Notes: generated from the letters alone by a model not told the origin. A stretch of DNA of 58,362 nucleotides from Acidobacteria bacterium UBA2161 (GCA_002328835.1 DCWN01000042.1:70430-128791); one strand, 5' to 3'. Positions 42,035 through 51,648 are shown, counted from the stretch's first letter. Translations and numbers: made by a program.

Positions 42035-43705
42035 ATGATCCGGTTCCTTCGCATCAAGCATCTGGCCGTGATCGAAGAGCTCGAGCTGGAGCTCGAGCCC
42101 GGCCTGACCGTCCTCACCGGCGAAACGGGCGCCGGGAAGTCGATCATCGTCGGCGCGCTCGCGCTCTTGCTCGGAGCGCGAGCGTCCGCCGACCTCGTCC
42201 GCACCGGTGAAGCCGCCGCCTCCATCGAAGCGGTCTTCGAACGCGCCGACGGGGCCGAGGTGCTGGTCCGCCGCGAGGTTGGCGCCCAGGGCCGTAGCCG
42301 AGCCTACATCGACGACGCGCTGGCTACGACCGGCGCGCTGCGAACGATCGCCCACGAACTGGTCGATCTGCATGGGCAGCACGCCCATCAACGCCTGCTC
42401 GCCCCCCGCGCGCACCTCGACCTCCTCGACGAATTCGCCGGCACGATCGCTGATCGCGCGCGTGTGGGTGAGCGCTTCGGTGGGCTGCGATCCGCGCGGG
42501 CTGCTCTTGAGACCGTTCGGCAACGCGGGCGCGACGCCGGCGATCGCCAGGAGGTTGTTCGGTTCCAGTTGGCCGAGATCGTGGCGGGCGACGTGCGTGC
42601 CGGGGAAGCCGACGAGCTTCGGACGCGGAAGCAGCGGTTGGCCAACGCCGACGCGATTCAGCGGCTCGTGGCCGAAGGCCATACGGCCCTGTACGAGGGC
42701 GAGGGCGCCATCCTCGACGCCCTCGCCGCCGTCTGGCGGTCGACCGAGACGCTCGGCGAACTCGACTCGTCGCTCCCGGACTTTCGGGCTGCGCGCAACG
42801 CCGTGACCTCCCACCTCGAGGAGTTGGCCTACGCCTTGCGGGAGCGGGTCGCCGAGGTCGACGACACGGCGGCGCGACTGCAAGAGGTCGAGGACCGCCT
42901 CGCGACGCTGGAGGCGCTGGCCCGGAAGTACGGGCAGGGCAGTGTCGACCGCGTGCTGGAGCGGCGTGCGGAACTGGAGGCGGAACTCCAGACCCTCGAA
43001 GGTGGCGCGAATCAGATCGACGCGCTGGCGCGCGAGGTGGAGGACGCGCAGGAGGAGTACCAGCGGACGGCAGAACGCCTCTCGAAGAAGCGGCGAGCGG
43101 CGGCGCCGAAGCTGGCGGAGCGGATGGAAGCCCTGCTCGCCGAACTGGCGATGCCCGAGACGCACTGCGAGTTCCGCTTCGACGCCACGCCCGACGGCGG
43201 CACCGAGCGGGGCATCGACGGCGGCGAACTCTATCTGGCGCCGAACGCCGGAGAGGAGCCGCGGCCCCTAGCCCGCATCGCCTCGGGCGGGGAACTGTCG
43301 AGGGTGATGCTCGCGCTGACGACCGCGGCGGCACCAGATGCGCCCGGGCGGACGCTGGTCTTCGACGAGGTCGACGCGGGAATCGGGGGTCGCGCGGCCG
43401 ACGTGGTTGGGCAGCGACTCAGTAGTCTCGGGAGGCGGTTCCAAGTGCTTTGCGTGACGCACTTGCCACAGATCGCCGCATACGGCGCGACCCAGGTCGA
43501 AATCGCCAAGAAGGTCAGTCGAGGACGCACCACCACCTCCGCCCGAGGCCTCGCCGGCCAGGACCGGGTGGAGGTGATCGCGGCTATGATGGCTGGGGGC
43601 CAGGCGACAGCCAAGAGCCGACAGACCGCGGCCGAACTGCTCGAAAAGGCGGCGTCGACACAACGCGAAGAAAGAACGAACGTTAAGAGCCGGACACGTG
43701 GCTAG
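42035..43705 (+). CDS. recN: DNA repair protein RecN
   Basis: A 556-residue SMC-like ATPase of double-strand-break repair. MIRFLRIKHLAVIEELELELEPG; Walker A GETGAGKSIIVGALALLLG; LVDLHGQHAHQRLLAP; a long coiled coil at about 160-380; then ARIASGGELSRVMLAL signature and TLVFDEVDAGIGGRAA Walker B. Complete. The 88-base upstream gap has a TATGAT at about 41964 but no recognisable LexA box. Its end overlaps miaB by eight bases. Confidence 0.95.
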   Translation: MIRFLRIKHLAVIEELELELEPGLTVLTGETGAGKSIIVGALALLLGARASADLVRTGEAAASIEAVFERADGAEVLVRREVGAQGRSRAYIDDALATTGALRTIAHELVDLHGQHAHQRLLAPRAHLDLLDEFAGTIADRARVGERFGGLRSARAALETVRQRGRDAGDRQEVVRFQLAEIVAGDVRAGEADELRTRKQRLANADAIQRLVAEGHTALYEGEGAILDALAAVWRSTETLGELDSSLPDFRAARNAVTSHLEELAYALRERVAEVDDTAARLQEVEDRLATLEALARKYGQGSVDRVLERRAELEAELQTLEGGANQIDALAREVEDAQEEYQRTAERLSKKRRAAAPKLAERMEALLAELAMPETHCEFRFDATPDGGTERGIDGGELYLAPNAGEEPRPLARIASGGELSRVMLALTTAAAPDAPGRTLVFDEVDAGIGGRAADVVGQRLSSLGRRFQVLCVTHLPQIAAYGATQVEIAKKVSRGRTTTSARGLAGQDRVEVIAAMMAGGQATAKSRQTAAELLEKAASTQREERTNVKSRTRG

Positions 43706-45011
43706 GACTTACACGATCGAGACGTTCGGCTGCCAGATGAACTTTCACGACTCCGAGCGGATGGCGGGGCTCCTGGAGGCGGCGGGCTATGCCCGGGTGG
43801 AGGATGCGACCGAGGCTGACGTCGTCGTCCTGAACACCTGCTCCGTTCGAGAGCGCGCCGAGGAGAAGCTGTTCAGTCGACTGGGGGAGGTACGCGCCGA
43901 CCGGGCGGGTGACCACGCGTTGATCGCGGTGACCGGCTGTGTCGCGCAGCAGCAGGGAGGCGAGATCTTCAAACGCGCAGGCTCCGTCGATGTCGTCGTC
44001 GGGACGCAGGCGATGCGGCGCCTCCCGGAACTGCTCGACGAGGCCGGCGCGACCGGCGCTCCGCAGATCGACGTCAACCCCTACGACGACGTCTCGTTCC
44101 CGCTCGGGATGGCTGTTCGAGGGGACTCCGTCAAGGCCTACGTGACCATCGTCGAAGGGTGCAACGACTTCTGCACCTTTTGTGTCGTGCCGTATACGCG
44201 CGGGCACGAGCGGATGCGCCCGGCCGCGGAGATCACTCGTGAGGTGGAGGAGGCCGTTTCGACAGGACGCCGGGAGATTCAACTGCTGGGGCAGATCGTC
44301 AACCACTATCACGCCCCAGACGACCCCGCGTGTGACTTCGCCGAACTGCTCCGGCGCGTGCACGGCGTTCGGGGCGTCGAGCGGATCCGCTTCGCCAGCC
44401 CGCACCCCCGCCACGTCACGCCGAGAATGATCGCCGCAATGCGCGACCTGCCGAGCGTCTGCCGGCACCTGCACCTGCCGGTGCAGTCGGGCTCGACGCG
44501 CGTCCTGGCGTCGATGCATCGGCGGCATACACGCGACGAATACCTTGAGCTCGTCGCGCAGATCCGTGCAGCCATCCCGGATATCGCGCTATCGACCGAT
44601 ACCATTGTGGGGTTCCCGGGCGAGACCGACGCGGACTTCGAGGAGACGCTCTCGCTCGTGAAACAGGTCGGATATCACAGCATGTTTTCGTTCAAGTACT
44701 CCGCGCGGCCCGCGACGATGGCCTCGAAACGGCTGCGCGACACGGTCCCTGAGGCCGAGAAGACGCGCCGGATCGTCGCCCTTCAGGAACTGCAGCGCGG
44801 AATCCAGTTGCGCCTGCACGAACAGGCCGTCGGCACCCGCGTCACGGTCCTGGCCGACGATCGATCGCGGCGCCGGAGCGACGAACTGTCTGGCCGCACG
44901 AGCGGCAACACCGTCGTGAACTTCCCGGGAAGACCGGAGTGGCTCGGCCGGATGCTCGATGTCACGGTCCAGAAGGCCGGACCAAATAGTTTGTGGGGCG
45001 TGCCGGCCTAG
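43698..45011 (+). CDS. miaB: tRNA-2-methylthio-N6-dimethylallyladenosine synthase MiaB
   Basis: A 437-residue radical-SAM methylthiotransferase that modifies A37 of UNN-reading tRNAs. N-terminal UPF0004 domain with the three cluster cysteines in ETFGCQMNFHDS, VLNTCSVRERAE and AVTGCVAQ. The radical-SAM CxxxCxxC is CNDFCTFC followed by VVPYTRGHE. The C-terminal TRAM domain is present. The start is GTG at 43698, overlapping recN. miaA is not in the window. Confidence 0.95.
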   Translation: MARTYTIETFGCQMNFHDSERMAGLLEAAGYARVEDATEADVVVLNTCSVRERAEEKLFSRLGEVRADRAGDHALIAVTGCVAQQQGGEIFKRAGSVDVVVGTQAMRRLPELLDEAGATGAPQIDVNPYDDVSFPLGMAVRGDSVKAYVTIVEGCNDFCTFCVVPYTRGHERMRPAAEITREVEEAVSTGRREIQLLGQIVNHYHAPDDPACDFAELLRRVHGVRGVERIRFASPHPRHVTPRMIAAMRDLPSVCRHLHLPVQSGSTRVLASMHRRHTRDEYLELVAQIRAAIPDIALSTDTIVGFPGETDADFEETLSLVKQVGYHSMFSFKYSARPATMASKRLRDTVPEAEKTRRIVALQELQRGIQLRLHEQAVGTRVTVLADDRSRRRSDELSGRTSGNTVVNFPGRPEWLGRMLDVTVQKAGPNSLWGVPA

Positions 45012-45035
45012 GTCGACCTCAGGTGGGGCAGTGCG

Positions 45036-45521
45036 ATGCAGATTGAGATGATTATCAAGGGACTGGTCGTCGACCCGGTGACGAACATGCCGATCGTCAT
45101 CCTTCGAGACCGGGACGGCCAACGCGTGCTGCCGATCTGGGTGGGGAGCGCAGAGGCGAACGCCATTGCCCTGCAGATCGAGAACGTGTCGACGCCGCGT
45201 CCGATGACACACGATCTGCTCAAGAACGTCATCGAGGACCTGCACGGCGACATCCAGAAGATCGTCGTCTGCGACCTCAAGGACAACACCTTCTACGCAC
45301 TGCTGCACCTCCTCGTGAACGGCGAGAGCGTCGCGATCGACGCCAGACCCAGCGACGCCATCGCGCTCGCACTCAGGGTCAAGGCCCCGATCTTCGTCGA
45401 GGAGAGCGTCATCGACGAAGCCAAGCCGACGGACGTCGCACTCGAAAAGGGCGATTCTGAACAGTTGCAGCAGTGGCTGGAAAGCCTTGATGCTGAAGAG
45501 CTTGGCAAGTACAAGATGTAG
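45036..45521 (+). CDS. Bifunctional nuclease family (BFN/DUF151) protein
   Basis: A 161-residue protein whose first 130 residues match the BFN domain: VVDPVTNMPIVILRDRDGQRVLPIWVG, EANAIALQIENVSTPRPMTHDLL, YALLHLLVNGES and IDARPSDAIALALR. In plants a member has RNase and DNase activity; in bacteria the role is open. It often accompanies miaB, here 24 bases away on the same strand. The last 25 residues are a short helical tail. Confidence 0.9.
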   Translation: MQIEMIIKGLVVDPVTNMPIVILRDRDGQRVLPIWVGSAEANAIALQIENVSTPRPMTHDLLKNVIEDLHGDIQKIVVCDLKDNTFYALLHLLVNGESVAIDARPSDAIALALRVKAPIFVEESVIDEAKPTDVALEKGDSEQLQQWLESLDAEELGKYKM

Positions 45522-45551
45522 CCGCTCAGGGCGGCCTCCGAGCCCCATGGC

Positions 45552-45581
45552 TTGACACCGCCCGACCCGCCTCCCTAGAAT
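45552..45581 (+). promoter_or_regulatory. Sigma-70-type promoter for parAB
   Basis: TTGACA (45552-45557), 18-base spacer, TAGAAT (45576-45581). The parA ATG lies 69 bases downstream of the -10. Confidence 0.65.
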
Positions 45582-45650
45582 ACCTCCCGATCTTCCTCGG
45601 CTCTCTAGCCGGCTTCCCGCAATGGGACACGGTAGTTTCCGCTCGCCGTC

Positions 45651-46412
45651 ATGTCGATGATCGTCGCGATTGCCAACCAGAAGGGCGGCGTCGGAAAGAC
45701 GACGACGGCGATCAATCTCTCGGCCGCGCTGGCGCTGCACGGCAAGCCGACGCTCCTCATCGACCTCGACCCGCAGGCGAACTCGACGATGTCGTTCGTC
45801 GACATCCAGACCATCACCAGGTCGGTGTACGACGCGATCGAAGACAGCTCGTGCACGATCGCCGACACCATCGTCGAGTCGACCCAGCCGAACCTCTCGG
45901 TGGCGCCGTCGCGCATCTCGCTGGCCAAGCTCGAGTCGAAACTGGTGGGCGAGATCGATGCCCATTTCCGACTCAAGGACCGTCTCGAGCCGGTGCGGCA
46001 GAGCTACCCGAATATCGTGATCGATTGTCCGCCGGCCCTCGGATTACTCACCGTCAACGCGCTGGTCGCGGCAACGCATCTGCTCATCCCGATCCAGTCG
46101 TCGTACTTCGCGCTCGAGGGGACGGACGACCTGCTCGAGACCATCGAGAAGGTCAGGGCCCGCGCGAACCCGAATCTGAAGATTCTCGGCGTCGTCATCA
46201 CGATGCACGACCGGCGGACGTCGCTCGCCAAGGATATCCAGAGCCAGATCAACAAGGTCTTCGGCGGCAAGGTGTTTCAGACCGTCATTTCGAAGAGCGT
46301 ACGGCTGGAGGAGAGTCCAGCCTACAAAGAGTCGATCTTCAGCTTCGCGCCGGAATCGTCTGGCGCGAGCGAGTACTACCGGCTGTGTGAGGAGGTGATG
46401 GACCGTGCCTAG
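45651..46412 (+). CDS. parA: Chromosome partitioning ATPase ParA
   Basis: A 253-residue Walker-type ATPase. The deviant Walker A NQKGGVGKTTTAINLSAALA carries the signature lysine, followed by LLIDLDPQANSTMSF and VIDCPPALGLLTVNAL. It lacks the N-terminal DNA-binding helix-turn-helix of plasmid type Ia ParA, as expected for a chromosomal Soj-like protein. It overlaps parB by eight bases, and together they segregate the origin region. Confidence 0.94.
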   Translation: MSMIVAIANQKGGVGKTTTAINLSAALALHGKPTLLIDLDPQANSTMSFVDIQTITRSVYDAIEDSSCTIADTIVESTQPNLSVAPSRISLAKLESKLVGEIDAHFRLKDRLEPVRQSYPNIVIDCPPALGLLTVNALVAATHLLIPIQSSYFALEGTDDLLETIEKVRARANPNLKILGVVITMHDRRTSLAKDIQSQINKVFGGKVFQTVISKSVRLEESPAYKESIFSFAPESSGASEYYRLCEEVMDRA

Positions 46413-47235
46413 GCGGGGACTACCGTCGTCAGTTCGGATGCGGCACGACGAGCACTACGTCGAGACCCTGGCCGCTTCTGGCGGGATGCCCGTTGGTCGA
46501 CTCGTGCCCATCGACCAGGTGGATCCCAATCCGAATCAGCCGCGCCAGGTCATGGGCGATCTCTCGGAGTTGATGGCGTCCATCGCCGAGAAGGGGATCA
46601 TCGAACCGCTCATCGTCAGGCATCGCGGCCAGCGCTTTCAGATCGTCGCCGGTGAGCGACGGTACCAGGCCGCGGTCCAGGTCGGACTGCGAGAGGTCCC
46701 GGTCGTCATCCGCGAAGCGGACGAGGCTGAGGTCATCGAGATCGCGCTCATCGAGAACATCCAACGGAAGGACCTGACGGCCTTCGAGGAGGCCGAAGCC
46801 CTTTCGATGCTCTGCGACGCTCACGGACACACTCACGAGCAACTAGCAAAGCGTCTGGGGAAGTCGCGTACCGCGATTACCGAGTCGCTGACGCTGAACG
46901 GCATGCCCGAGGAGATCAAGAATCTATGTCGGCTGGCCGACATTACGTCCAAGTCGTTGCTTCTCCAGATAGTTAGACAACCCGATGCCCAGAAAATGAC
47001 AGAGCTCGTCGAGCGAATCACTCGCGACGGGAAGACGACTCGGGCAGACATCCGAAAAGAGACGGCCAAGCCGAAGGTCGGCCGGCCGAAGTCGTACGTC
47101 TTTCAGTACAAGGCACCGACGAAGGACTTTAATCTCCGATTGAACTTCAAGAAGTCTCGCGTCGACCGTGCCGAGATCATCCAAGCGCTCGAAGCAATCC
47201 TCAAGGAACTTCGCAAGGCCAAGAACAAGAAGTAG
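46405..47235 (+). CDS. parB: Chromosome partitioning protein ParB
   Basis: A 276-residue CTPase/DNA-binding protein. The ParB N-terminal domain has VPIDQVDPNPNQPRQVMGD and the CTP-binding RHRGQRFQIVAGERRYQAA, then EIALIENIQRKDLTAFEEAEAL. The helix-turn-helix is HEQLAKRLGKSRTAITESL. The C-terminal dimerisation segment is shorter and highly basic. GTG start at 46405 inside the parA end. I looked nearby for the 16-base parS palindrome and did not find an exact match. Confidence 0.94.
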   Translation: MPRRGLPSSVRMRHDEHYVETLAASGGMPVGRLVPIDQVDPNPNQPRQVMGDLSELMASIAEKGIIEPLIVRHRGQRFQIVAGERRYQAAVQVGLREVPVVIREADEAEVIEIALIENIQRKDLTAFEEAEALSMLCDAHGHTHEQLAKRLGKSRTAITESLTLNGMPEEIKNLCRLADITSKSLLLQIVRQPDAQKMTELVERITRDGKTTRADIRKETAKPKVGRPKSYVFQYKAPTKDFNLRLNFKKSRVDRAEIIQALEAILKELRKAKNKK

Positions 47236-47537
47236 TCATCCTCCGAACCGGAGCGACGCCTGGACGACTCGATGGCGATGCGACGGGCGAGGAAGCAGCG
47301 AGAGCCCGTCCGCTCGACACCGCGAGACCCGTTGCGGGAGGAGTCGAGGCCAAAGACCGTTCAGGTCCTGTCTTCAGGGCCTGAGCCGGATCGGCAAGTT
47401 AACATAACATCCATTATCAGACCCTGGATATACCAGGCGCCTTCCGCCGATAACCCCTCACAGGGTGGCTCGACTCGAGCCTTCGAGGGCTGGTTGGTGC
47501 CGGTCCGCCTTTGGCCCCGCATGCTATCGTTCTTCTG
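47236..47537 (+). other. Intergenic region between parB and lptFG
   Basis: 302 bases with no convincing gene; an 88-codon frame across it has no recognisable sequence or ribosome binding site. The middle (about 47398-47435) is unusually AT-rich for this genome (AACATAACATCCATTATC). It includes the 15-base inverted repeat CCTGG-ATATA-CCAGG (47423-47437), which contains a -10-like TATACC and could be an operator for lptFG. Nothing else stands out. Confidence 0.4.
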
Positions 47538-49865
47538 ATGTTCCGGATTCTCGATCGCTACCTCGTGCGCGAGATCGTGCCGCCATTCCTTCTGGCGCTG
47601 CTGGTCTTCACGTTCATCTTGATGATTCCACCCTTGATGGACGTCGCCGAGAACCTCATCGCCAAGGGCGTGGCTGCCCCGACGATTCTCCGGATCATGC
47701 TCACGCTGGTGCCCCAGTCGCTCGGCGTCACGATCCCCATGGCGTTCCTGATGGGGCTGCTGATCGGGCTCGGGCGCCTCTCGGCTGATCGCGAGGCGGT
47801 GGCACTGCAAGCCTGCGGGGTCAGCCTCGGCACGCTCCTGCGCCCGATCTTGGCGATCGGCGCCGTGGCGGCAGCCGCGACGACCTACGTGCTGGTCGTC
47901 GCGCTGCCTGACGCCAACCAGGCGTTTAGGGAACTGACCTACTCGGTCATCGCCTCACGAGCCCAGGACGAGGTCAAGCCGCGTGTCTTCTTCGAGGATT
48001 TCCCCAACGTCGTCCTCTACGTTCGCGACGCGCCGCCCGATTCCTCCGAGTGGACGGACGTCTTCTTGGCCGATACCCGAAACCCCGCCCAGCCGGAGAT
48101 CTTCGTCGCCGAGCGTGGCCGGATGCTGCTCGACCGCGACGAGCGTCGCGTCGCCATCCTCCTCGAGAACGGCACGCGCCACGCGGTCACGCCTGAGCTG
48201 CCCGAGGAGTACGAGGTCCACGAGTTCGACCGGATGGCGATGAGTCTCGACCCGGAGACGGTGTTCCCACGTGTCGGTCCGCAGCGGGGCTACCCCGAGC
48301 TGACGATCGAGGAACTCGAGGCCGAGGCCGGCCGGCTCGAGGAAGCCGGGCTCTCGCCCCACGGGCCGATCATGTGGATTCATCGGAAGTTCTCGATCCC
48401 GGCCGCCTGCTTCGTCTTCGCCCTGATCGGCTTGGCGTTTGGTGTGAGCTCGCGGAAGGACGGAAAGCTCGCGAGCTTCGTTATCGGTATCGGGGTCATC
48501 TTCGCCTACTACGTGTGCATGTACATGGCCGAGGCGGCAGCGAAGGGGGGGCTCGTGTCGCCCCACATGGCGATGTGGCTGCCGAACGTGGCCCTCGGTG
48601 TCCCAGGCCTCGCCTTCGTCGTGCAGCGCTCGTTCATGGCGCGCCGCAGGCTGAGCCTGCCGTTCCGGGTGCCCGTCTCTTGGGGCGTCGAGCGGCAGCC
48701 GGTCCGGTCGCGAACGGCGGCTCCCGCCGGGAAAGGGAGGAACCGGGTCAAGGTGGTGGTCCGGCTCCCCCACTTCTGGCTGCCCAGCCTGAACCTGCTC
48801 GATCGCTACGTCTTGAAGCACTACCTGCGCATCGTCGGCCTGGCCTTCGTCGGGATGCTCGGTATCTTCTACATCGCCACGTTCATCGATCTCTCGGACA
48901 AGCTGTTCAAGGGCGAGACAACCGGCCGCACGCTCCTCGAGTATTTCTGGTTCGCCACGCCGCAGTACATCTACTACGTCCTGCCGATCTCGGCGCTGGT
49001 GGCCACGCTGGTCACGATCGGCCTCCTGACCAAGAGTTCCGAACTGGTCGTGATGAAGGCCTGCGGCATCAGCCTCTACCGCGCCGCCGTCCCGCTGGTC
49101 CTCTTCGGGGTGATCTGGAGTGGTGCGCTGTTCGGGCTGGGCGAGACTGTGCTGGCCTCGGCGAACCGACGGGCGGAAGCGATCCGCCACGTCATTCGGG
49201 GCGGGTCACCCCAGACGTTCGACGTCTTGAACCGGAAGTGGATCGTCGCACCCGACGGCGCGATCTACAACTACACCTACCTCGATCCGCGGCGCCAGGA
49301 GCTCCACGGCTTCTCGATTTACCAGTTTGAGGAGGCTCCGTGGCGGCTGACCCGACGCACGTTCGTCAACAAGGCTGTGTTTTCGAGCGATTGGAGTGGT
49401 GAAGGGGTCTGGGTGCGGTCATTTCGCGATGAACTAGGGTTAATGCCCTATCAATACATCGGGGATTCTCCGATCCGGCTCCAGCCGCTCGAGTTCTTCG
49501 TCACCGAGCGCCCTGACGCCGAACGGATGAGCTATCGCCAGCTCCAGGAGTACATCGGACAGCTCCAGGCGAGCGGCTTCAGCGTCGTCCAGCTCGCCGT
49601 CGCTTTGCAACGCAAACTCTCGTTCCCGCTCGTCACCGTGGTCATGACCTTGATCGCCGTGCCGTTCGCCGTCATGACCGGCCGCGGCGGCCCCATGTAT
49701 GCCATCGGTGTCGGTCTGGTGCTCGCGATCACCTACTGGGTGGCGATCAGCGTCTTCGGTGCGGTGGGGGCCGCCGGCCTGCTGGCGCCAGCCCTGGCCG
49801 CCTGGGCACCGAACATCCTGTTCAGCGCCGGCGCCAGCTATCTGCTGTTGACGGTGAGGACCTAG
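47538..49865 (+). CDS. Fused LptF-LptG LPS export permease
   Basis: A 775-residue protein made of two YjgP/YjgQ permease halves. First half: ILDRYLVREIVPPFLLALLVF, PLMDVAENLIAKG, an extracytoplasmic jellyroll and three C-terminal helices ending near residue 375. After a basic linker near 395-410 the second half opens LNLLDRYVLKHYLRIVGLAFVGMLGIFYIATFIDLSDKLF and has its own jellyroll and helices. In E. coli LptF and LptG are separate and pair with LptB2. Here one chain can supply both, matching the LptC/A fusion at 26.9 kb. No internal start or stop separates the halves. Confidence 0.9.
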   Translation: MFRILDRYLVREIVPPFLLALLVFTFILMIPPLMDVAENLIAKGVAAPTILRIMLTLVPQSLGVTIPMAFLMGLLIGLGRLSADREAVALQACGVSLGTLLRPILAIGAVAAAATTYVLVVALPDANQAFRELTYSVIASRAQDEVKPRVFFEDFPNVVLYVRDAPPDSSEWTDVFLADTRNPAQPEIFVAERGRMLLDRDERRVAILLENGTRHAVTPELPEEYEVHEFDRMAMSLDPETVFPRVGPQRGYPELTIEELEAEAGRLEEAGLSPHGPIMWIHRKFSIPAACFVFALIGLAFGVSSRKDGKLASFVIGIGVIFAYYVCMYMAEAAAKGGLVSPHMAMWLPNVALGVPGLAFVVQRSFMARRRLSLPFRVPVSWGVERQPVRSRTAAPAGKGRNRVKVVVRLPHFWLPSLNLLDRYVLKHYLRIVGLAFVGMLGIFYIATFIDLSDKLFKGETTGRTLLEYFWFATPQYIYYVLPISALVATLVTIGLLTKSSELVVMKACGISLYRAAVPLVLFGVIWSGALFGLGETVLASANRRAEAIRHVIRGGSPQTFDVLNRKWIVAPDGAIYNYTYLDPRRQELHGFSIYQFEEAPWRLTRRTFVNKAVFSSDWSGEGVWVRSFRDELGLMPYQYIGDSPIRLQPLEFFVTERPDAERMSYRQLQEYIGQLQASGFSVVQLAVALQRKLSFPLVTVVMTLIAVPFAVMTGRGGPMYAIGVGLVLAITYWVAISVFGAVGAAGLLAPALAAWAPNILFSAGASYLLLTVRT

Positions 49866-49875
49866 CGGACCGCTA
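49863..49875. repeat. Short palindrome spanning two convergent stop codons
   Basis: TAGCGG-A-CCGCTA: perfect 6-base arms around one base. The left arm holds the lptFG TAG and the right arm holds the complementary stop of the PHP gene. It may be a short bidirectional hairpin; no T-run follows. Confidence 0.35.
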
Positions 49876-51594
49876 GCGGCTCTCGAGTCGCACATCGTCC
49901 AGCCAGACGACGCCGGACGTGGCCGGCGGCGTGTTCACCGAGTCGACGACGAACAGGAGCGAACTCTCCGCACCCACGACCGGGGGACCGACGCCGGCCG
50001 AGGTCACCGGCCGCATCTCCTGCAGCCGCACGGTCACCTCCCGGGTCGTCGTATCGGCGTAGACCGATCGGCGCCAGCGGACGTCTGCGTCGCCCCCACC
50101 CGCCCGGAGCTGGACCGACAGCCGAGTTGGCGCGTCGCTCCGCACGCGGAACCGGATCCGGTCGAACTCCCCTGCCTCCCCGACCCGCTCGCGCACGAGC
50201 GCCGCGAAGGGAGCCTGGCCCAGCCCGTCGGACAGTGCGTAGCGCAGCGCTAGCTCCTGCCCCTCCACGGCTGCCGTGCTGTCCACAGCGGCCAGCGACT
50301 CGGTCTCGTGCTCGACCGACCAGCCGGCCACAGCAGGCTCATCCGTGAAGAGCGCAGCGGACCTCCCCGTCGTTTCCTGGCCCTGGGCTCCCGGCAACTC
50401 GGCGAAGCCCACCCGGATCGGATTGCCGACGATCCAAGGAATCGCCGGGCGGCCTGGTGAGTCAGTCAGCACAACCTCGACCCGGTAGACCGCGCGGCCC
50501 GAAGTGGTCACGTAGTGCAGCTCGGGCCGGTCCGAGCGCTGCACCACCGCGCCGTTCTCGAGCAGCTGAATCTCTCCGCCCGGCGGCAGGTCCGCTCGTA
50601 CGGTCAGTTCCACGCCCAGGCCCGCGCGAAGACTCCCTCCCGCCTGCGCAACGTCACCCCCCGATCGCGCGGCGAAATGGAATCGGCCGGGAGTCGCCAA
50701 CGCGTCGATGGCCGTATAGACGCGCCCCTCGCGCAGGCCTTCGAGCAATGCCGCGGCGTCCGCGGAGGCATCCCCGGACCACACCTCGTCCAGTTGCACG
50801 CGGAGCGCGAAGGTGCGGAAGACCGCTTCGTACGACGGGATCGGAATCGGTCTGAGCCGAACGTCGGCGACGCCGGGCACCGCCGCCGCGCCGTGAGCGT
50901 CCGCGCCGGCGAGGGCGACGACAGCGCGTGCCTGCGTCATCGTGTCCCACCGCCGCAACGTCTCCGTCGGACGGTCGAACAGCGCCCCGATCGCCTGTGC
51001 CGGACGGAAGGGATAGTGCAGCAGGGCGAGCCCGAGTCGAGGCCAGGACTCGTCGCGCCAGGCGCTGTCCCCGTTCAACCATTCGATCCCGCCAACGGAG
51101 GTCGACCAGTCCGTCCAGGCCAGGGCCGGCTTCGGCGACGCGGGGTGTGCGGCCACGCCGAACCCGCCGAGTCGCTCGATATCCGCTGCCACATCCCGGG
51201 CTTCCCCACCGAGCGGATACGGCGCCTGGAGATGCCCCACCGACAGATAGTGTCCGTCGGTCGTCGTGACCTCGAGGCCGTCGAGGACGAGCACGTTCGC
51301 GTGGTATCTCGGGGGCTCTGGCGCGCGCGTCCCGTCGCCATGATCCGTCACGACGACGAATGACAGGCCGGTTCGGGCCGCCGCTTCGGCGATCGCCTCG
51401 AGACTGGCGGCGCCGTCCGAGCGGTTCGAATGAACGTGAAAGGCGCCGGCGACAACCGGCGGCATCGGAGCGTCCGAGGTCAGGCGTCCCGCCCCCAAGT
51501 CACGGGCAGGTGCGGGAAGGGTCAGCACCCCGAGCAGCAAGAGCGCCAGGGCGACGACCGCGCCACTCGTCGCGCGTGCAACGGCTCGAGACAT
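49873..51594 (-). CDS. Exported PHP-domain metal-dependent hydrolase
   Basis: A 573-residue protein. Hydrophobic signal/anchor at 10-28 (SGAVVALALLLLGVLTLPAPA). A PHP domain follows, with H53/H55/D60 in AFHVHSNRSDG, VVTDHGD, the GLEVTTTDGHYLSVG segment, FGVAAHPASPK and ALAGADAHG, together forming a metal-binding cluster. The C-terminal 200 residues are beta-rich and end VVWLDDVRLESR, like a carbohydrate-binding jellyroll. PHP proteins are phosphoesterases or polymerase-associated; an exported one with a jellyroll suggests an extracytoplasmic phosphoesterase. The substrate is unknown. Confidence 0.8.
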   Translation of the reverse strand: MSRAVARATSGAVVALALLLLGVLTLPAPARDLGAGRLTSDAPMPPVVAGAFHVHSNRSDGAASLEAIAEAAARTGLSFVVVTDHGDGTRAPEPPRYHANVLVLDGLEVTTTDGHYLSVGHLQAPYPLGGEARDVAADIERLGGFGVAAHPASPKPALAWTDWSTSVGGIEWLNGDSAWRDESWPRLGLALLHYPFRPAQAIGALFDRPTETLRRWDTMTQARAVVALAGADAHGAAAVPGVADVRLRPIPIPSYEAVFRTFALRVQLDEVWSGDASADAAALLEGLREGRVYTAIDALATPGRFHFAARSGGDVAQAGGSLRAGLGVELTVRADLPPGGEIQLLENGAVVQRSDRPELHYVTTSGRAVYRVEVVLTDSPGRPAIPWIVGNPIRVGFAELPGAQGQETTGRSAALFTDEPAVAGWSVEHETESLAAVDSTAAVEGQELALRYALSDGLGQAPFAALVRERVGEAGEFDRIRFRVRSDAPTRLSVQLRAGGGDADVRWRRSVYADTTTREVTVRLQEMRPVTSAGVGPPVVGAESSLLFVVDSVNTPPATSGVVWLDDVRLESR

Positions 51595-51648
51595 GGCGTC
51601 CTCGACGTCCGGTGTGGTCCGGCGGCTCAGCGTCCGGACATGACTGCT

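Noticed and set aside
46405..47537. parS centromere site near parB
   Set aside because: No TGTTTCACGTGAAACA-like palindrome was seen; a mismatch-tolerant genome-wide search would be needed.
47272..47538. 88-codon frame between parB and lptFG
   Set aside because: No ribosome binding site, no recognisable sequence, overlaps the lptFG start, and spans the AT-rich patch.
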